Shown here in pieces: positions 13,652-19,978 of a stretch of 26,047 nucleotides of DNA. A program made the translations under genes and the position numbers. Each line of letters opens with the position of its first letter. The stretch's first letter is position 1. Below the pieces are notes generated by a model. The model saw only the letters and a program-made list of their open reading frames with translations, searched no databases and had not been told where the DNA came from. The DNA is from a virus: the IMG/VR virus record IMGVR_UViG_3300009151_000328, positions 1 to 26,047 of that record, one strand, 5' to 3'.

Positions 13652-13828
13652 CAATTTTAAGTCTAAAGATTGCAGGAGTCGAACCTGAACTATAGAAACA
13701 CGCCTTTATACACAACCGATGTTCGTTCATTATAACATATAGGAATTGAACCTACTCATGGGCTTTCAGGTTTCCACTTTTACCAAAATAGTTATAAGAC
13801 GATTTACTAATCTTTAGGCTTAAAATTG
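13652..13828 (-). ncRNA. Structured RNA with nested tRNA-like parts (possible degenerate tRNAs)
   Basis: On the minus strand, 13809-13828 and 13652-13671 form a 20-bp stem with one mismatch (CAATTTTAAG...AAAGATT with AATCTTT...CTTAAAATTG). Inside are two T-arm-like hairpins: GTAGG-TTCAATT-CCTAT (13739-13755) and CAGG-TTCGACT-CCTG (13673-13687). The second is followed, as in a tRNA, by a 7-base strand AATCTTT plus A, and its partner AAAGATT lies about 130 bases upstream. A second 7-bp pair TTATAAC/GTTATAA (13791-13797, 13730-13736) brackets the first T-arm. I cannot draw a full cloverleaf for either, and no CCA is encoded. It could be a pair of decayed tRNAs, a tRNA disrupted by a second one, or a tRNA-mimicking RNA. 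Confidence 0.45.
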
Positions 13829-13832
13829 AAAG

Positions 13833-13897
13833 GGTTTAACTTCATTAACATCTATTATACTCTGTTTTTCCAAAAGTAAAGCTTTTTTAATATTTTA
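13833..13897 (-). repeat. 65-bp direct repeat, copy 1, with promoter-like -10
   Basis: Identical to 14255-14319 except for one base. On the minus strand it contains TATAAT (13854-13859) with a weak -35 (TTTACT or CTTTAC) 15-16 bases upstream, an A/T-rich AAAGCTTT palindrome, and the leader TTAATGAAGTTAAACC. It lies directly before the structured RNA and may be its promoter. Confidence 0.85.
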
Positions 13898-14228
13898 CTC
13901 GACTTTACGTTTTAAGAAGTGGTTGATATCAGAGTAATACTTAATATCTTCTCTGTCACGAGTACCAGCTTGGTAAGTATCGGCATACTTTAGTCTTTGC
14001 TCAGCATTTTCTTGGCGTTCAATATAATGTTCTTTACCATAAAACCCTTAGGCAACTTGTAATAAAGTGTAGGAAATATCTTCTGATACAGAATAGGTAT
14101 TTTCGATAAATTTTCTAATCGCTTTATGGTCAGAGTTGAATTGGTTTTTGATAACTTCTTCAGTCGCTTTTTCTTTGAACTCAGCGGCGATTAAAGCCAC
14201 TACTTCCTAATTTAATTTTTTCACTCAT
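13895..14228 (-). pseudogene. Broken gene for a 110-aa protein of unknown function
   Basis: From ATG 14228 (GGAG 8 bases upstream) the frame reads MSEKIKL and then stops after a frameshift. Removing one G just after that restores EVVALIAAEFKEKATEEV, then SDHKAIRKFIENTYS, and on to ISYTLLQVA; an in-frame TAA follows, and the frame continues GFYGKEHYIERQENAEQR to the end at KRKVE. The length is 3n+1, as one inserted base predicts. Two independent lesions make true decay more likely than a sequencing error. The restored protein is charged and helical; no family recognised. Confidence 0.75.
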
Positions 14229-14254
14229 TTTATACGCTCCGGATAATTCATTAA

Positions 14255-14319
14255 GGTTTAACTTCATTAATATCTATTATACTCTGTTTTTCCAAAAGTA
14301 AAGCTTTTTTAATATTTTA
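14255..14319 (-). repeat. 65-bp direct repeat, copy 2, with promoter-like -10
   Basis: Second copy of 13833-13897 (64 of 65 bases the same), with TATAAT at 14276-14281. It begins at the last two codons of the upstream gene and ends in the leader of the broken gene, whose promoter it may carry. The two copies flank the broken gene. Confidence 0.85.
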
Positions 14320-14497
14320 TAACAATTTCACCAACGCCATCGGTTTCAAATTCATTAGTGGTTAATTCGATAGTTACGAATCCATCCAATTCTATGTCAC
14401 AACAACCGTATAATTCAATTTGGTGAATTGCGTCACGCAACACCGCTAATATATCAGCGGCTGGTAAGTTCACATTATCTAAAGTTACTTCAGTCAT
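14309..14497 (-). CDS. Hypothetical small early protein, 62 aa
   Basis: Start placed at ATG 14497 (MTEVTLDNVNLPAADILAVL), since GGAG lies 6 bases upstream; an ATG two codons earlier touches that site. Short acidic protein with a helix (ILAVLRDAIHQIELYG) and a beta-like C-terminal half. Reads from early promoter copy C. Confidence 0.7.
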   Translation of the reverse strand: MTEVTLDNVNLPAADILAVLRDAIHQIELYGCCDIELDGFVTIELTTNEFETDGVGEIVIKY

Positions 14498-14549
14498 TTT
14501 CATCTCCGGTTTATCATTAAGGTTTAACTTCATTATCAAGTTTAAATAA

Positions 14550-14603
14550 GTTAACCAATCGTTTAACTTACGGCTATTATCAATCATTTGACCAAAAGGT
14601 CAA
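14550..14603 (-). promoter_or_regulatory. Early promoter module (copy C)
   Basis: Minus strand: TTGACC (14598-14603), 16 bases, GATAAT (14576-14581), AGCCGTAAG, then GTTAAAC-GATT-GGTTAAC (14550-14567), a palindrome with one changed base. The -35 overlaps the stop codon of the upstream gene. Confidence 0.85.
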
Positions 14604-14956
14604 CAATTATTTTTAAATTTTTTCGATTCTAAAGCGTCTAATCTAATTTCTTTTATCAAAGAATCGATCCATAATAAACGACATTGCTCTTTAGAAATTA
14701 ACTTGTGTTTAGTTAACACTTTGAATGCATTAATTTCTTCAGTAGATAATCGTTTGTGGTTTAATAATTCCAACTCAAATAAAAATTGGGTGTTTTTTTC
14801 TAAGTCAAATGCTCTACCGTTAAATTCAAACCAACACCGTTTAGAAACAGTTTCATAAAAATATCCGTCTCTGTTTAAGATAGGCGCAATTTCAGGTAAT
14901 TCATCGCTATAATGTAGTTCCATCCAATATTCAACTGGTAATACCTTTAAAGTCAT
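14600..14956 (-). CDS. Hypothetical early protein, 118 aa
   Basis: Start at ATG 14956 (MTLKVLPVEYWMELHYSDEL) with GAGGA 8 bases upstream in the common leader. The C-terminal half is helical and basic (LLWIDSLIKEIRLDALESKK). No family recognised. Single-gene unit between promoter copies D and C. Confidence 0.75.
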   Translation of the reverse strand: MTLKVLPVEYWMELHYSDELPEIAPILNRDGYFYETVSKRCWFEFNGRAFDLEKNTQFLFELELLNHKRLSTEEINAFKVLTKHKLISKEQCRLLWIDSLIKEIRLDALESKKFKNNC

Positions 14957-14985
14957 TTCAAAGTTCCTCATCAAGTTTAAATTAA

Positions 14986-15038
14986 TTAACCGATTGGTTA
15001 ACTTACGGCTATTATAACACATTGGTACCAATTGTCAA
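14986..15038 (-). promoter_or_regulatory. Early promoter module (copy D), near-consensus
   Basis: Minus strand: TTGACA (15033-15038), 16 bases, TATAAT (15011-15016), AGCCGTAAG, then TTAACC-AATC-GGTTAA (14986-15001). Both hexamers are perfect sigma70 consensus, so this is the strongest copy. Confidence 0.92.
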
Positions 15039-15062
15039 CCTTTATTTTACTCCAAGTGTTCT

Positions 15063-15458
15063 TTAACGTACCTCTATAATATCATTAAATTCTTCGGATG
15101 TAATCTTACCATTCAGCAATGTTTCTACTGCATCTAATCTTTGTAGTACATCAAATGTTCTTTTTAAATCGATAAGTGAACCAGGACTTGGTCGTTCACC
15201 TAAGGCAAGAATCGTCACATGCAAAGTAACATAAGCAGGATGGAAGAAATTAGAAATAAACATGATATCCTTTTCTCTATCAGTACAACCTAACTGCTCG
15301 AAAAGTTTTACATATTGAATGTCCTTATCAGCGAATGGTATATGCCATTCTTTAGGATTCATCTGGCTATAATAAGAATTAGAGTATTCCATCATTTCAG
15401 ATGCTTTGGTTGGTTTTTCTATTTCTTCAACCAGTTTGAATAGAGAATTGTGATTCAT
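15063..15458 (-). CDS. Hypothetical early protein, 131 aa
   Basis: Start at ATG 15458 (MNHNSLFKLVEEIEKPTKAS) with GAGGA 8 bases upstream; the leader GATGAGGAACTTTGAA is the same as that of the 14600 gene. Helical soluble protein (LIDLKRTFDVLQRLDAVETL). No family recognised. Confidence 0.75.
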   Translation of the reverse strand: MNHNSLFKLVEEIEKPTKASEMMEYSNSYYSQMNPKEWHIPFADKDIQYVKLFEQLGCTDREKDIMFISNFFHPAYVTLHVTILALGERPSPGSLIDLKRTFDVLQRLDAVETLLNGKITSEEFNDIIEVR

Positions 15459-15489
15459 TTCAAAGTTCCTCATCAAGTTAAGATAGTTT

Positions 15490-15517
15490 ATTATAACACA
15501 TTAATACCAATTGTAAA
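15490..15517 (-). promoter_or_regulatory. Early promoter without palindrome
   Basis: Minus strand: TTTACA (15512-15517), 16 bases, TATAAT (15490-15495). It shares spacing and downstream leader with copy D but lacks the GTTAACC repeat. Confidence 0.8.
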
Positions 15518-15525
15518 CATTTATT

Positions 15526-16035
15526 CTAACCTTTCTTGTACTCTGTCAGTACCAATGTGATATAGTTTATCGTCTCAGGATAATTCGGAATCTTTCTGTG
15601 GTGTCTAATCACAGCATTCTCTCCTGCATTATATCCTGCTAATGCCAACTTCTTATTACCATCAAAGGTATCTAATAGGAATCTAAGGAACCGTACACCA
15701 CCATAAATGTTCTCTTTGACATTGGTACGATCCGATACACCAAACCGTTCTGCAGTAGCAGGCATCAGTTGCATCAATCCTACTGCACCTTTCTTACTTA
15801 CAGCCTTGGTTCGATAAGTGCTTTCAGTTTTGATTACAGCACGAACCAGTTTTTCGTCCACCTGATACTTCAATGAAGCATTATGGATATAACGGTCAAT
15901 ATCTTTAGGAGTAATCTTCGGCTTAGTGGTAACCATTTGGTACGAATGGTTACTAAACTTGGCAGTCCCTGTACTTGTATAGATTTGAGTACCAGGAGCC
16001 ATCATTGATGATACTATCAGAATGGTCTTAATCAT
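15526..16035 (-). CDS. Exported lytic transglycosylase (SLT type)
   Basis: 169 residues. A short hydrophobic N-terminus (MIKTILIVSSMMAPG) acts as a signal peptide. The SLT domain has the catalytic Glu71 in IKTESTYR, then AVSKKGAVGLMQLMP (GLMQLMP at 86-92) and AGYNAGENAV (133-142). The enzyme cleaves the glycan strand of peptidoglycan with anhydro-muramic acid formation. Lying among early small genes rather than beside the holin, it could serve entry, lysis or another task. AAGG ribosome-binding site. Confidence 0.92.
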   Translation of the reverse strand: MIKTILIVSSMMAPGTQIYTSTGTAKFSNHSYQMVTTKPKITPKDIDRYIHNASLKYQVDEKLVRAVIKTESTYRTKAVSKKGAVGLMQLMPATAERFGVSDRTNVKENIYGGVRFLRFLLDTFDGNKKLALAGYNAGENAVIRHHRKIPNYPETINYITLVLTEYKKG

Positions 16036-16253
16036 TTCTTTGCCTTCTTAGGTTTGCCTTTAGGGCATTGCTCGGTAAGTTTAACATACTTCATGGGAGA
16101 ACATTTCTTATGAGTCTTGAAGAACTTCTTTTGACTAGCAATACTATCAAGGTATTGCTTTGTGTAGCAGTGTTCCATAAGATTAACGATATTGATGCAA
16201 TTAGCCTTTACGGGTAATGACACCAACATCATGATTAGGATTTTAGTTTTCAC
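16032..16253 (-). CDS. Small exported cysteine-containing protein, 73 aa
   Basis: GTG start at 16253 within the end of the previous gene; the ATG seven codons later is an alternative. N-terminal signal peptide (KILIMMLVSLPVKA), then a basic domain with four Cys (Cys19, Cys29, Cys51 and Cys63) and a Lys-rich tail (PKGKPKKAKK). It overlaps the transglycosylase gene by ATGA, so the two are coupled and may share a place in the periplasm. Confidence 0.62.
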   Translation of the reverse strand: MKTKILIMMLVSLPVKANCINIVNLMEHCYTKQYLDSIASQKKFFKTHKKCSPMKYVKLTEQCPKGKPKKAKK

Positions 16254-16689
16254 TGATTGTCTCGTAGATATGGTAGCAGTAAACTAAATCGATTATTGGT
16301 TCGTCATAAATGTATTCAGTAGTAGGAGTTTGTGTACCAATATAGTCGCCCCATTTGTGCCATCTCCAACCTTCATATCTTGGTTGACCAGATTTAGTGA
16401 TTTTATGCAATAGCACTACGAATTCGCGGTCAGGCAATAACAGTTCAGGAATGACTTCAAGTAAATTATCAATTCCATCACATACGCCATAATACCATGC
16501 AAAACTATTTGTTAAAAATTCAGGATCTCTGATATATGATTTAGAACGCTCTAGTGCATGTAACCGAGACGAATAATTGCTTATATATGATTTAGAACGC
16601 TCTAGTGCATGTAACTGAAACGAATAATCGCTTATATAAACGCCTTCTTGTAATTGATGTTCTTGTATAATCGGGTTACTCTTTAACAT
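16243..16689 (-). CDS. Hypothetical early protein with an internal 17-residue duplication
   Basis: 148 residues from ATG 16689 (GAGGA 9 bases upstream in the common leader). The N-terminal third holds two near-identical 17-residue units (LHALERSKSYI in each); the rest has the motif HKWGDYIGTQTPTTEYIYDE. No family recognised. Read from early promoter copy E. Confidence 0.75.
   Translation of the reverse strand: MLKSNPIIQEHQLQEGVYISDYSFQLHALERSKSYISNYSSRLHALERSKSYIRDPEFLTNSFAWYYGVCDGIDNLLEVIPELLLPDREFVVLLHKITKSGQPRYEGWRWHKWGDYIGTQTPTTEYIYDEPIIDLVYCYHIYETISEN
16532..16633 (-). repeat. Tandem 51-bp in-frame duplication
   Basis: Two head-to-tail units (16532-16582 and 16583-16633) share a long identical core that includes TTTAGAACGCTCTAG. 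The unit is 17 codons, so the reading frame is kept. The start of a third partial unit follows. Confidence 0.9.
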
Positions 16690-16710
16690 TTTATAATTCC
16701 TCTTCAATTG

Positions 16711-16765
16711 GTTGACCGAATTGATTAACTTACGGCTATTATCCTTGATTATAGGAAAAGGTCAA
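16711..16765 (-). promoter_or_regulatory. Early promoter module (copy E)
   Basis: Minus strand: TTGACC (16760-16765), 16 bases, GATAAT (16738-16743), AGCCGTAA, then GTTAATC-AATTC-GGTCAAC (16711-16729), where paired changes in the two arms keep G·U or A-T pairing possible. Confidence 0.85.
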
Positions 16766-16800
16766 CATTTATTTTCAAATTCTGTTATAAGCATTCATTA

Positions 16801-16881
16801 TTAGAAAACCACAAGTATTACACCAATGGTGTGTACTACAGTTGATAGTAATTCAAACAAGTTTGGTCCAATCTCAACCAT
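16801..16881 (-). CDS. Very small membrane peptide, 26 aa
   Basis: Minus-strand frame MVEIGPNLFELLSTVVHTIG followed by VILVVF. GGGAG lies 8 bases before the ATG, and start and previous stop overlap (TAATG). Short hydrophobic helix. The call rests on the ribosome-binding site and coupling only. Confidence 0.45.
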   Translation of the reverse strand: MVEIGPNLFELLSTVVHTIGVILVVF

Positions 16882-17657
16882 TACGCATTCTCCCAACTAA
16901 TAGTAATTACAGCATTGTTGGTGTCAAAACGTATTCCAGAACTTGCGTATGCTGCCATATCTGGTGACCTACTAGCAATACAGTTTGCTACATAACCATA
17001 TTCCGTCAATGTAGTTACTAGAATTCCAGCAATCTTATTGAACGTCTGGTCAGATAATCCATCAACTTTGTTAAAAGAAATTGTGTATTTTCCATTCTTA
17101 ATAGCATTATTAATCAATACTTGAATTTCTTGAAGAGCTTTGGTGATTTCCGTTTGTTTGATCTTGTTAAGGTCAGTTTCTACTTCTTTAGTTTTGGCAT
17201 AAGCCACTGCTGCATGTATCATGATGGGTGGTTCCTCTTTAGGGTTATCAAGTTCAGTTAGAAATTCATTCAAGCTACCATCTTTGTATACAACATACCA
17301 TTTCTCATCAACTTCAACATACAAATAGTTATATTCTTGACTATCATATCTCAGTCTGTAATGATCGAAAGATTCGTATATGTTAGTTTCATTATTTGCT
17401 TCTCCACGATCCCTTCCATAATAAACACAAGTTCCTTCTTCAGGATATGCAAATGTATGTAAATATCCATTTGGCTCAATTCTTTTGTTTAATGAAGACA
17501 GATTACCAAGGGAAACCAATTCCTTAGCTAACTCGGGAGTATTATAGAATTGTTTTAACATACTACCATTGTACTCGAGATATCCATCCCAGTGGCAATA
17601 GATTTGGTGAATGGTTCCATCGGTGTGTTGAACTGCAATAGTAGAATTTGTGCTCAT
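16881..17657 (-). CDS. Conserved phage protein, two-part, 258 aa
   Basis: Start at ATG 17657 with GAGGA in the common leader. The N-terminal 70 residues (MSTNSTIAVQHTDGTIHQIYCHWDGYLEYNG, LVSLGNLSSL) match a widespread phage protein family of unknown function whose opening is 'MSTxSTIAxxxxDGTxxQIYCHxDGY'. The C-terminal part from about 150 (MIHAAVAYAKTKEVETDL ... GIRFDTNNAVITISWENA) looks like a separate small phage domain fused to it. The product is soluble. Read from early promoter F. Confidence 0.85.
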   Translation of the reverse strand: MSTNSTIAVQHTDGTIHQIYCHWDGYLEYNGSMLKQFYNTPELAKELVSLGNLSSLNKRIEPNGYLHTFAYPEEGTCVYYGRDRGEANNETNIYESFDHYRLRYDSQEYNYLYVEVDEKWYVVYKDGSLNEFLTELDNPKEEPPIMIHAAVAYAKTKEVETDLNKIKQTEITKALQEIQVLINNAIKNGKYTISFNKVDGLSDQTFNKIAGILVTTLTEYGYVANCIASRSPDMAAYASSGIRFDTNNAVITISWENA

Positions 17658-17694
17658 GATATATTTCCTCTTCAAGTTTTATTAAGTTACAGCT

Positions 17695-17723
17695 ATTGTC
17701 CTATACTATTAGGAATGGGTCAA
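17695..17723 (-). promoter_or_regulatory. Early promoter, degenerate (copy F)
   Basis: Minus strand: TTGACC (17718-17723), 17 bases, GACAAT (17695-17700), then AGCTGTAA in place of AGCCGTAA. The palindrome is lost but the GAAGAGGA leader is kept. Confidence 0.65.
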
Positions 17724-17751
17724 CAATTTTATCAGGAATCTTTTCTAATCA

Positions 17752-17946
17752 TTATAACACCTCACATTTCATAGAATAGCCAAGTAATCCATCTTCCAGT
17801 TCTTTTTGAATTTCAGGAGTATGTTGTTCAATATAAAACTCACATTCTGCATACGTTTCAAATGTCATCTTAGTAACTTCAGGAGTCCCATGAGAAATCT
17901 GATCAACATTAAAGTACATCAGCATTGTTAAAATTGCACCAGTCAT
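17752..17946 (-). CDS. Small exported protein with two cysteines, 64 aa
   Basis: Hydrophobic N-terminus (MTGAILTMLMYFNV), then a domain with MTFETYAECEFYIEQHTPE and a final Cys in SMKCEVL. The arrangement F-x-T-x(3)-C-E and the C-terminal Cys match the 13361-13555 protein, so the two are likely relatives with one disulfide. GAGGA ribosome-binding site. Read from promoter G. Confidence 0.75.
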   Translation of the reverse strand: MTGAILTMLMYFNVDQISHGTPEVTKMTFETYAECEFYIEQHTPEIQKELEDGLLGYSMKCEVL

Positions 17947-17964
17947 TTCTATAATTCCTCTTCA

Positions 17965-18010
17965 ATTGGTTAACTTACGGCTATTATCCTTGGTTCTCTA
18001 TAAATGTCAA
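17965..18010 (-). promoter_or_regulatory. Early promoter module (copy G, half palindrome)
   Basis: Minus strand: TTGACA (18005-18010), 16 bases, GATAAT (17983-17988), AGCCGTAAGTTAACCAATTGAAGAGGA. Only one arm of the palindrome remains, and the leader follows at once, as if the second arm had been deleted. Confidence 0.85.
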
Positions 18011-18080
18011 CAGGGATATGAAATATATTTTAGAATGCTTTATAGGTTCTTATTGGTCCCCTTTAGCAAACCTTACGACC

Positions 18081-18109
18081 ATTATCCAGCATAAACAGAG
18101 ATAGGGCAA
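18081..18109 (-). promoter_or_regulatory. Degenerate early promoter (copy H)
   Basis: Minus strand: TTGCCC (18104-18109), 17 bases, GATAAT (18081-18086), then GGTCGTAAGG. It has no gene before promoter G, so it is either a tandem promoter or a relic. Confidence 0.5.
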
Positions 18110-18135
18110 CATTATATGAAAGAAATTTCTATAAT

Positions 18136-18169
18136 AAAAAAACCAGCACCAAGTTAATGATGCTGGTTT
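18136..18169 (-). terminator. Intrinsic terminator after the 18191 gene
   Basis: Minus strand: perfect 9-bp stem AAACCAGCA/TGCTGGTTT with a 12-base loop followed by seven T. It ends the operon that runs leftward from 22.4 kb. Confidence 0.88.
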
Positions 18170-18190
18170 TGGTATAATAGCTTGATGCTG

Positions 18191-18421
18191 CTATTGTTCC
18201 TTATAAGAGTTTAGGGCTTGCTGTTCAGCATCGAGCCAGTTTTGTTTTTCGTCATGTGACCCATTCAGCCACAAATAATAAGCAATCTCAGATACTAGTT
18301 TACGATGCTCTTCCATCTTCACTAATCCAGGACGCTTCCGGTACTCATTGCTAATTATAGGATATTCCATAACACAACCATTATCAAACATTTTAAGCCA
18401 ATTTTCGACTAGGGTTATCAT
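18191..18421 (-). CDS. DUF2934-like small protein, 76 aa
   Basis: The C-terminal part reads EIAYYLWLNGSHDEKQNWLDAEQQAL, which fits the DUF2934 pattern 'IAxxAYxxWxxxGxxxxxxxxDWxxAE', of unknown function. The ATG overlaps the stop of the preceding gene (ATGA) and has no clear ribosome-binding site, so translation is probably coupled. Confidence 0.75.
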   Translation of the reverse strand: MITLVENWLKMFDNGCVMEYPIISNEYRKRPGLVKMEEHRKLVSEIAYYLWLNGSHDEKQNWLDAEQQALNSYKEQ

Positions 18422-19311
18422 TTTCTTTTAGACAATTCATTATTCAAGTGTTCAAGTTCTTTAGTTATACTGTGAATCTCAGACTCGAGATTAGCTTTAG
18501 TATTACGTTGAGCTTTTTCCCAATTAGGATCTTCTTTTCCTATAGTAACAATATCACGGGTTCCTGTTTTACGTATATTAAGAGTTATTGATTTTGGCAA
18601 GTCTTTCAAACGAGATTCCAAATTAGACTTTTCTTGTTCAGTAGCTTTGATTCTAGCTTTCAATCCATCTAATGATACTTCTAAATTCTTATAGTTCACT
18701 CCAGAACAAGACTGAGTTTGGTATCCTACTCCTGGACGAGTAAACCCATGATGAGTCATGAGACCAGTCTTATCAATAGCAATATCACGCAAACACCATC
18801 CACAGGTTCCTCTGACTTGATTAGGATTAACTGGTTTGATAGCAACAGAAGGAGCTCTACCTTTAGTAGCATTAGTTTTCAAATGATCCATTATATCTTT
18901 CAATGGTGCATATTCAGAAGCAATTCTAATAGCATATCCAATCAATTCTGATTTGTCTGCTAATTTAGAATATTTCTTGATAATGCCATCCATATTTCTA
19001 AAACCTTTGTCTTTGTAATAGATATCTTCCTCTTCTTTGGCATAAGGAGAATCATCTCTAGCTTCACGAGACTGATTAAGAAAAGGATCTCGGTAATGCT
19101 TTTCCCAAGTAGCTTCACAAGAATTATTGAAAACGGTTTTCAGATTATCCAATTCTGCTTTACGAATGCTTCCTTGATCTATAGCATCACGAAGGTTAAT
19201 TAATGCAGTGTCAAATTTATCCTTATTCTTCTGAGTCAAAGAATCTAACGTCAATGTGAAGTTAGACGGGATTTGAGGCGATTCTGTTAGAAATTCGTAA
19301 AATGTTTTCAT
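18418..19311 (-). CDS. Probable internal head protein with zinc-site domain, 297 aa
   Basis: The N-terminus MKTFYEFLTES aligns residue by residue with the capsid-targeting sequence of T4 internal proteins (MKTYQEFIAEA), including the L-x-E (8-10) that the T4 prohead protease gp21 cuts after. The middle is helical. Residues 165-205 hold a conserved-looking Cys/His set: CGWC (170-173), HH (187-188), TRPGVGYQTQSC (Cys202), probably binding zinc. A coiled coil follows (ARIKATEQEKSNLESRLKDL; LESEIHSITKELEHLNNEL). Packaging in the head is inferred from the N-terminus; function after injection is unknown. Confidence 0.8.
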   Translation of the reverse strand: MKTFYEFLTESPQIPSNFTLTLDSLTQKNKDKFDTALINLRDAIDQGSIRKAELDNLKTVFNNSCEATWEKHYRDPFLNQSREARDDSPYAKEEEDIYYKDKGFRNMDGIIKKYSKLADKSELIGYAIRIASEYAPLKDIMDHLKTNATKGRAPSVAIKPVNPNQVRGTCGWCLRDIAIDKTGLMTHHGFTRPGVGYQTQSCSGVNYKNLEVSLDGLKARIKATEQEKSNLESRLKDLPKSITLNIRKTGTRDIVTIGKEDPNWEKAQRNTKANLESEIHSITKELEHLNNELSKRK

Positions 19312-19391
19312 TTGATCACTTTTAGTAAATTGTTGTAGTAAGTCATTATGGTCCTATTATATCACAGAACCATAATAAAGTATACTTTTTT

Positions 19392-19604
19392 CTACCCAAG
19401 TTTAGCATTACGATTAGCTAACTCAGCCTCGATATCCTGCTTCATCTGGAACTGTACTGTACCAGGAATAGCATTGGCAAGAAACGCTAGATGAGTAGTA
19501 AGCACATTAATATCTACTTTAGTCATATCGTCACCGATCTTGGCAACATCAGCAGATCCATCTTCCATTAATGATTGTTCTGTGTATTCTTTGAATGATA
19601 GCAT
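19392..19604 (-). CDS. Small protein with capsid-targeting-like N-terminus, 70 aa
   Basis: Starts MLSFKEYTEQSLMEDG. The opening is shared with the gene at 19613, and L12-M13-E14 gives a possible prohead-protease site. The remaining 56 residues are helical (VLTTHLAFLANAIPG, MKQDIEAELANRNAKLG). AGGA ribosome-binding site. Candidate internal or core protein. Confidence 0.78.
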   Translation of the reverse strand: MLSFKEYTEQSLMEDGSADVAKIGDDMTKVDINVLTTHLAFLANAIPGTVQFQMKQDIEAELANRNAKLG

Positions 19605-19612
19605 TTCGTTTC

Positions 19613-19948
19613 CTATGCATTTGGTGGAGGTAGAATCTTTTGTTTTACCAAAGATTTCAATATTTCAAAGTTGGCAGTGTGTCTACCATTTTTAGGTCCA
19701 TTTTCTATGACTGATTGTTTTGTTATCACTTGGTCTATTACTTGTTGAATGTCTTTCTTACAACTAGCACCGCATGTTTTTGTTAGATATTTCAATAATG
19801 CCTTTTTATAAATATCTTTATCACCTGCAGTTGTACTTGTGGTTGTCCATTTTGGATACAAAGCATCCATATCTGATAATAATCTAGCACCTTGCTCAGA
19901 TCCAGTCTCTTCGTTCAGATGGACTTTAAATTCTTTAAAACTTAACAT
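19613..19948 (-). CDS. Protein with capsid-targeting-like N-terminus, 111 aa
   Basis: Starts MLSFKEFKVHLNEETG, with L11-N12-E13 as possible cleavage site. The mature part contains TAGDKDIYKKALLKYL, two Cys in CGASCKKD, and a basic helical end (ILKSLVKQKILPPPNA). No known family. AAGGA ribosome-binding site and a late-promoter-like AATAAATA just upstream. Confidence 0.78.
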   Translation of the reverse strand: MLSFKEFKVHLNEETGSEQGARLLSDMDALYPKWTTTSTTAGDKDIYKKALLKYLTKTCGASCKKDIQQVIDQVITKQSVIENGPKNGRHTANFEILKSLVKQKILPPPNA

Positions 19949-19969
19949 TGTTATTCCTTAAAATAAACA

Positions 19970-19977
19970 TATTTATT
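19970..19977 (-). promoter_or_regulatory. Late-promoter-like AATAAATA
   Basis: In the 30-base gap between the endolysin and the 111-residue gene, minus strand AATAAATA is the same variant as at 10498-10505. Late expression would suit packaged head proteins. Confidence 0.4.
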
Positions 19978-19978
19978 A

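Noticed and set aside
19805-19815. TATAAATA on the plus strand
   Set aside because: It lies inside a minus-strand gene with no plus-strand gene downstream.
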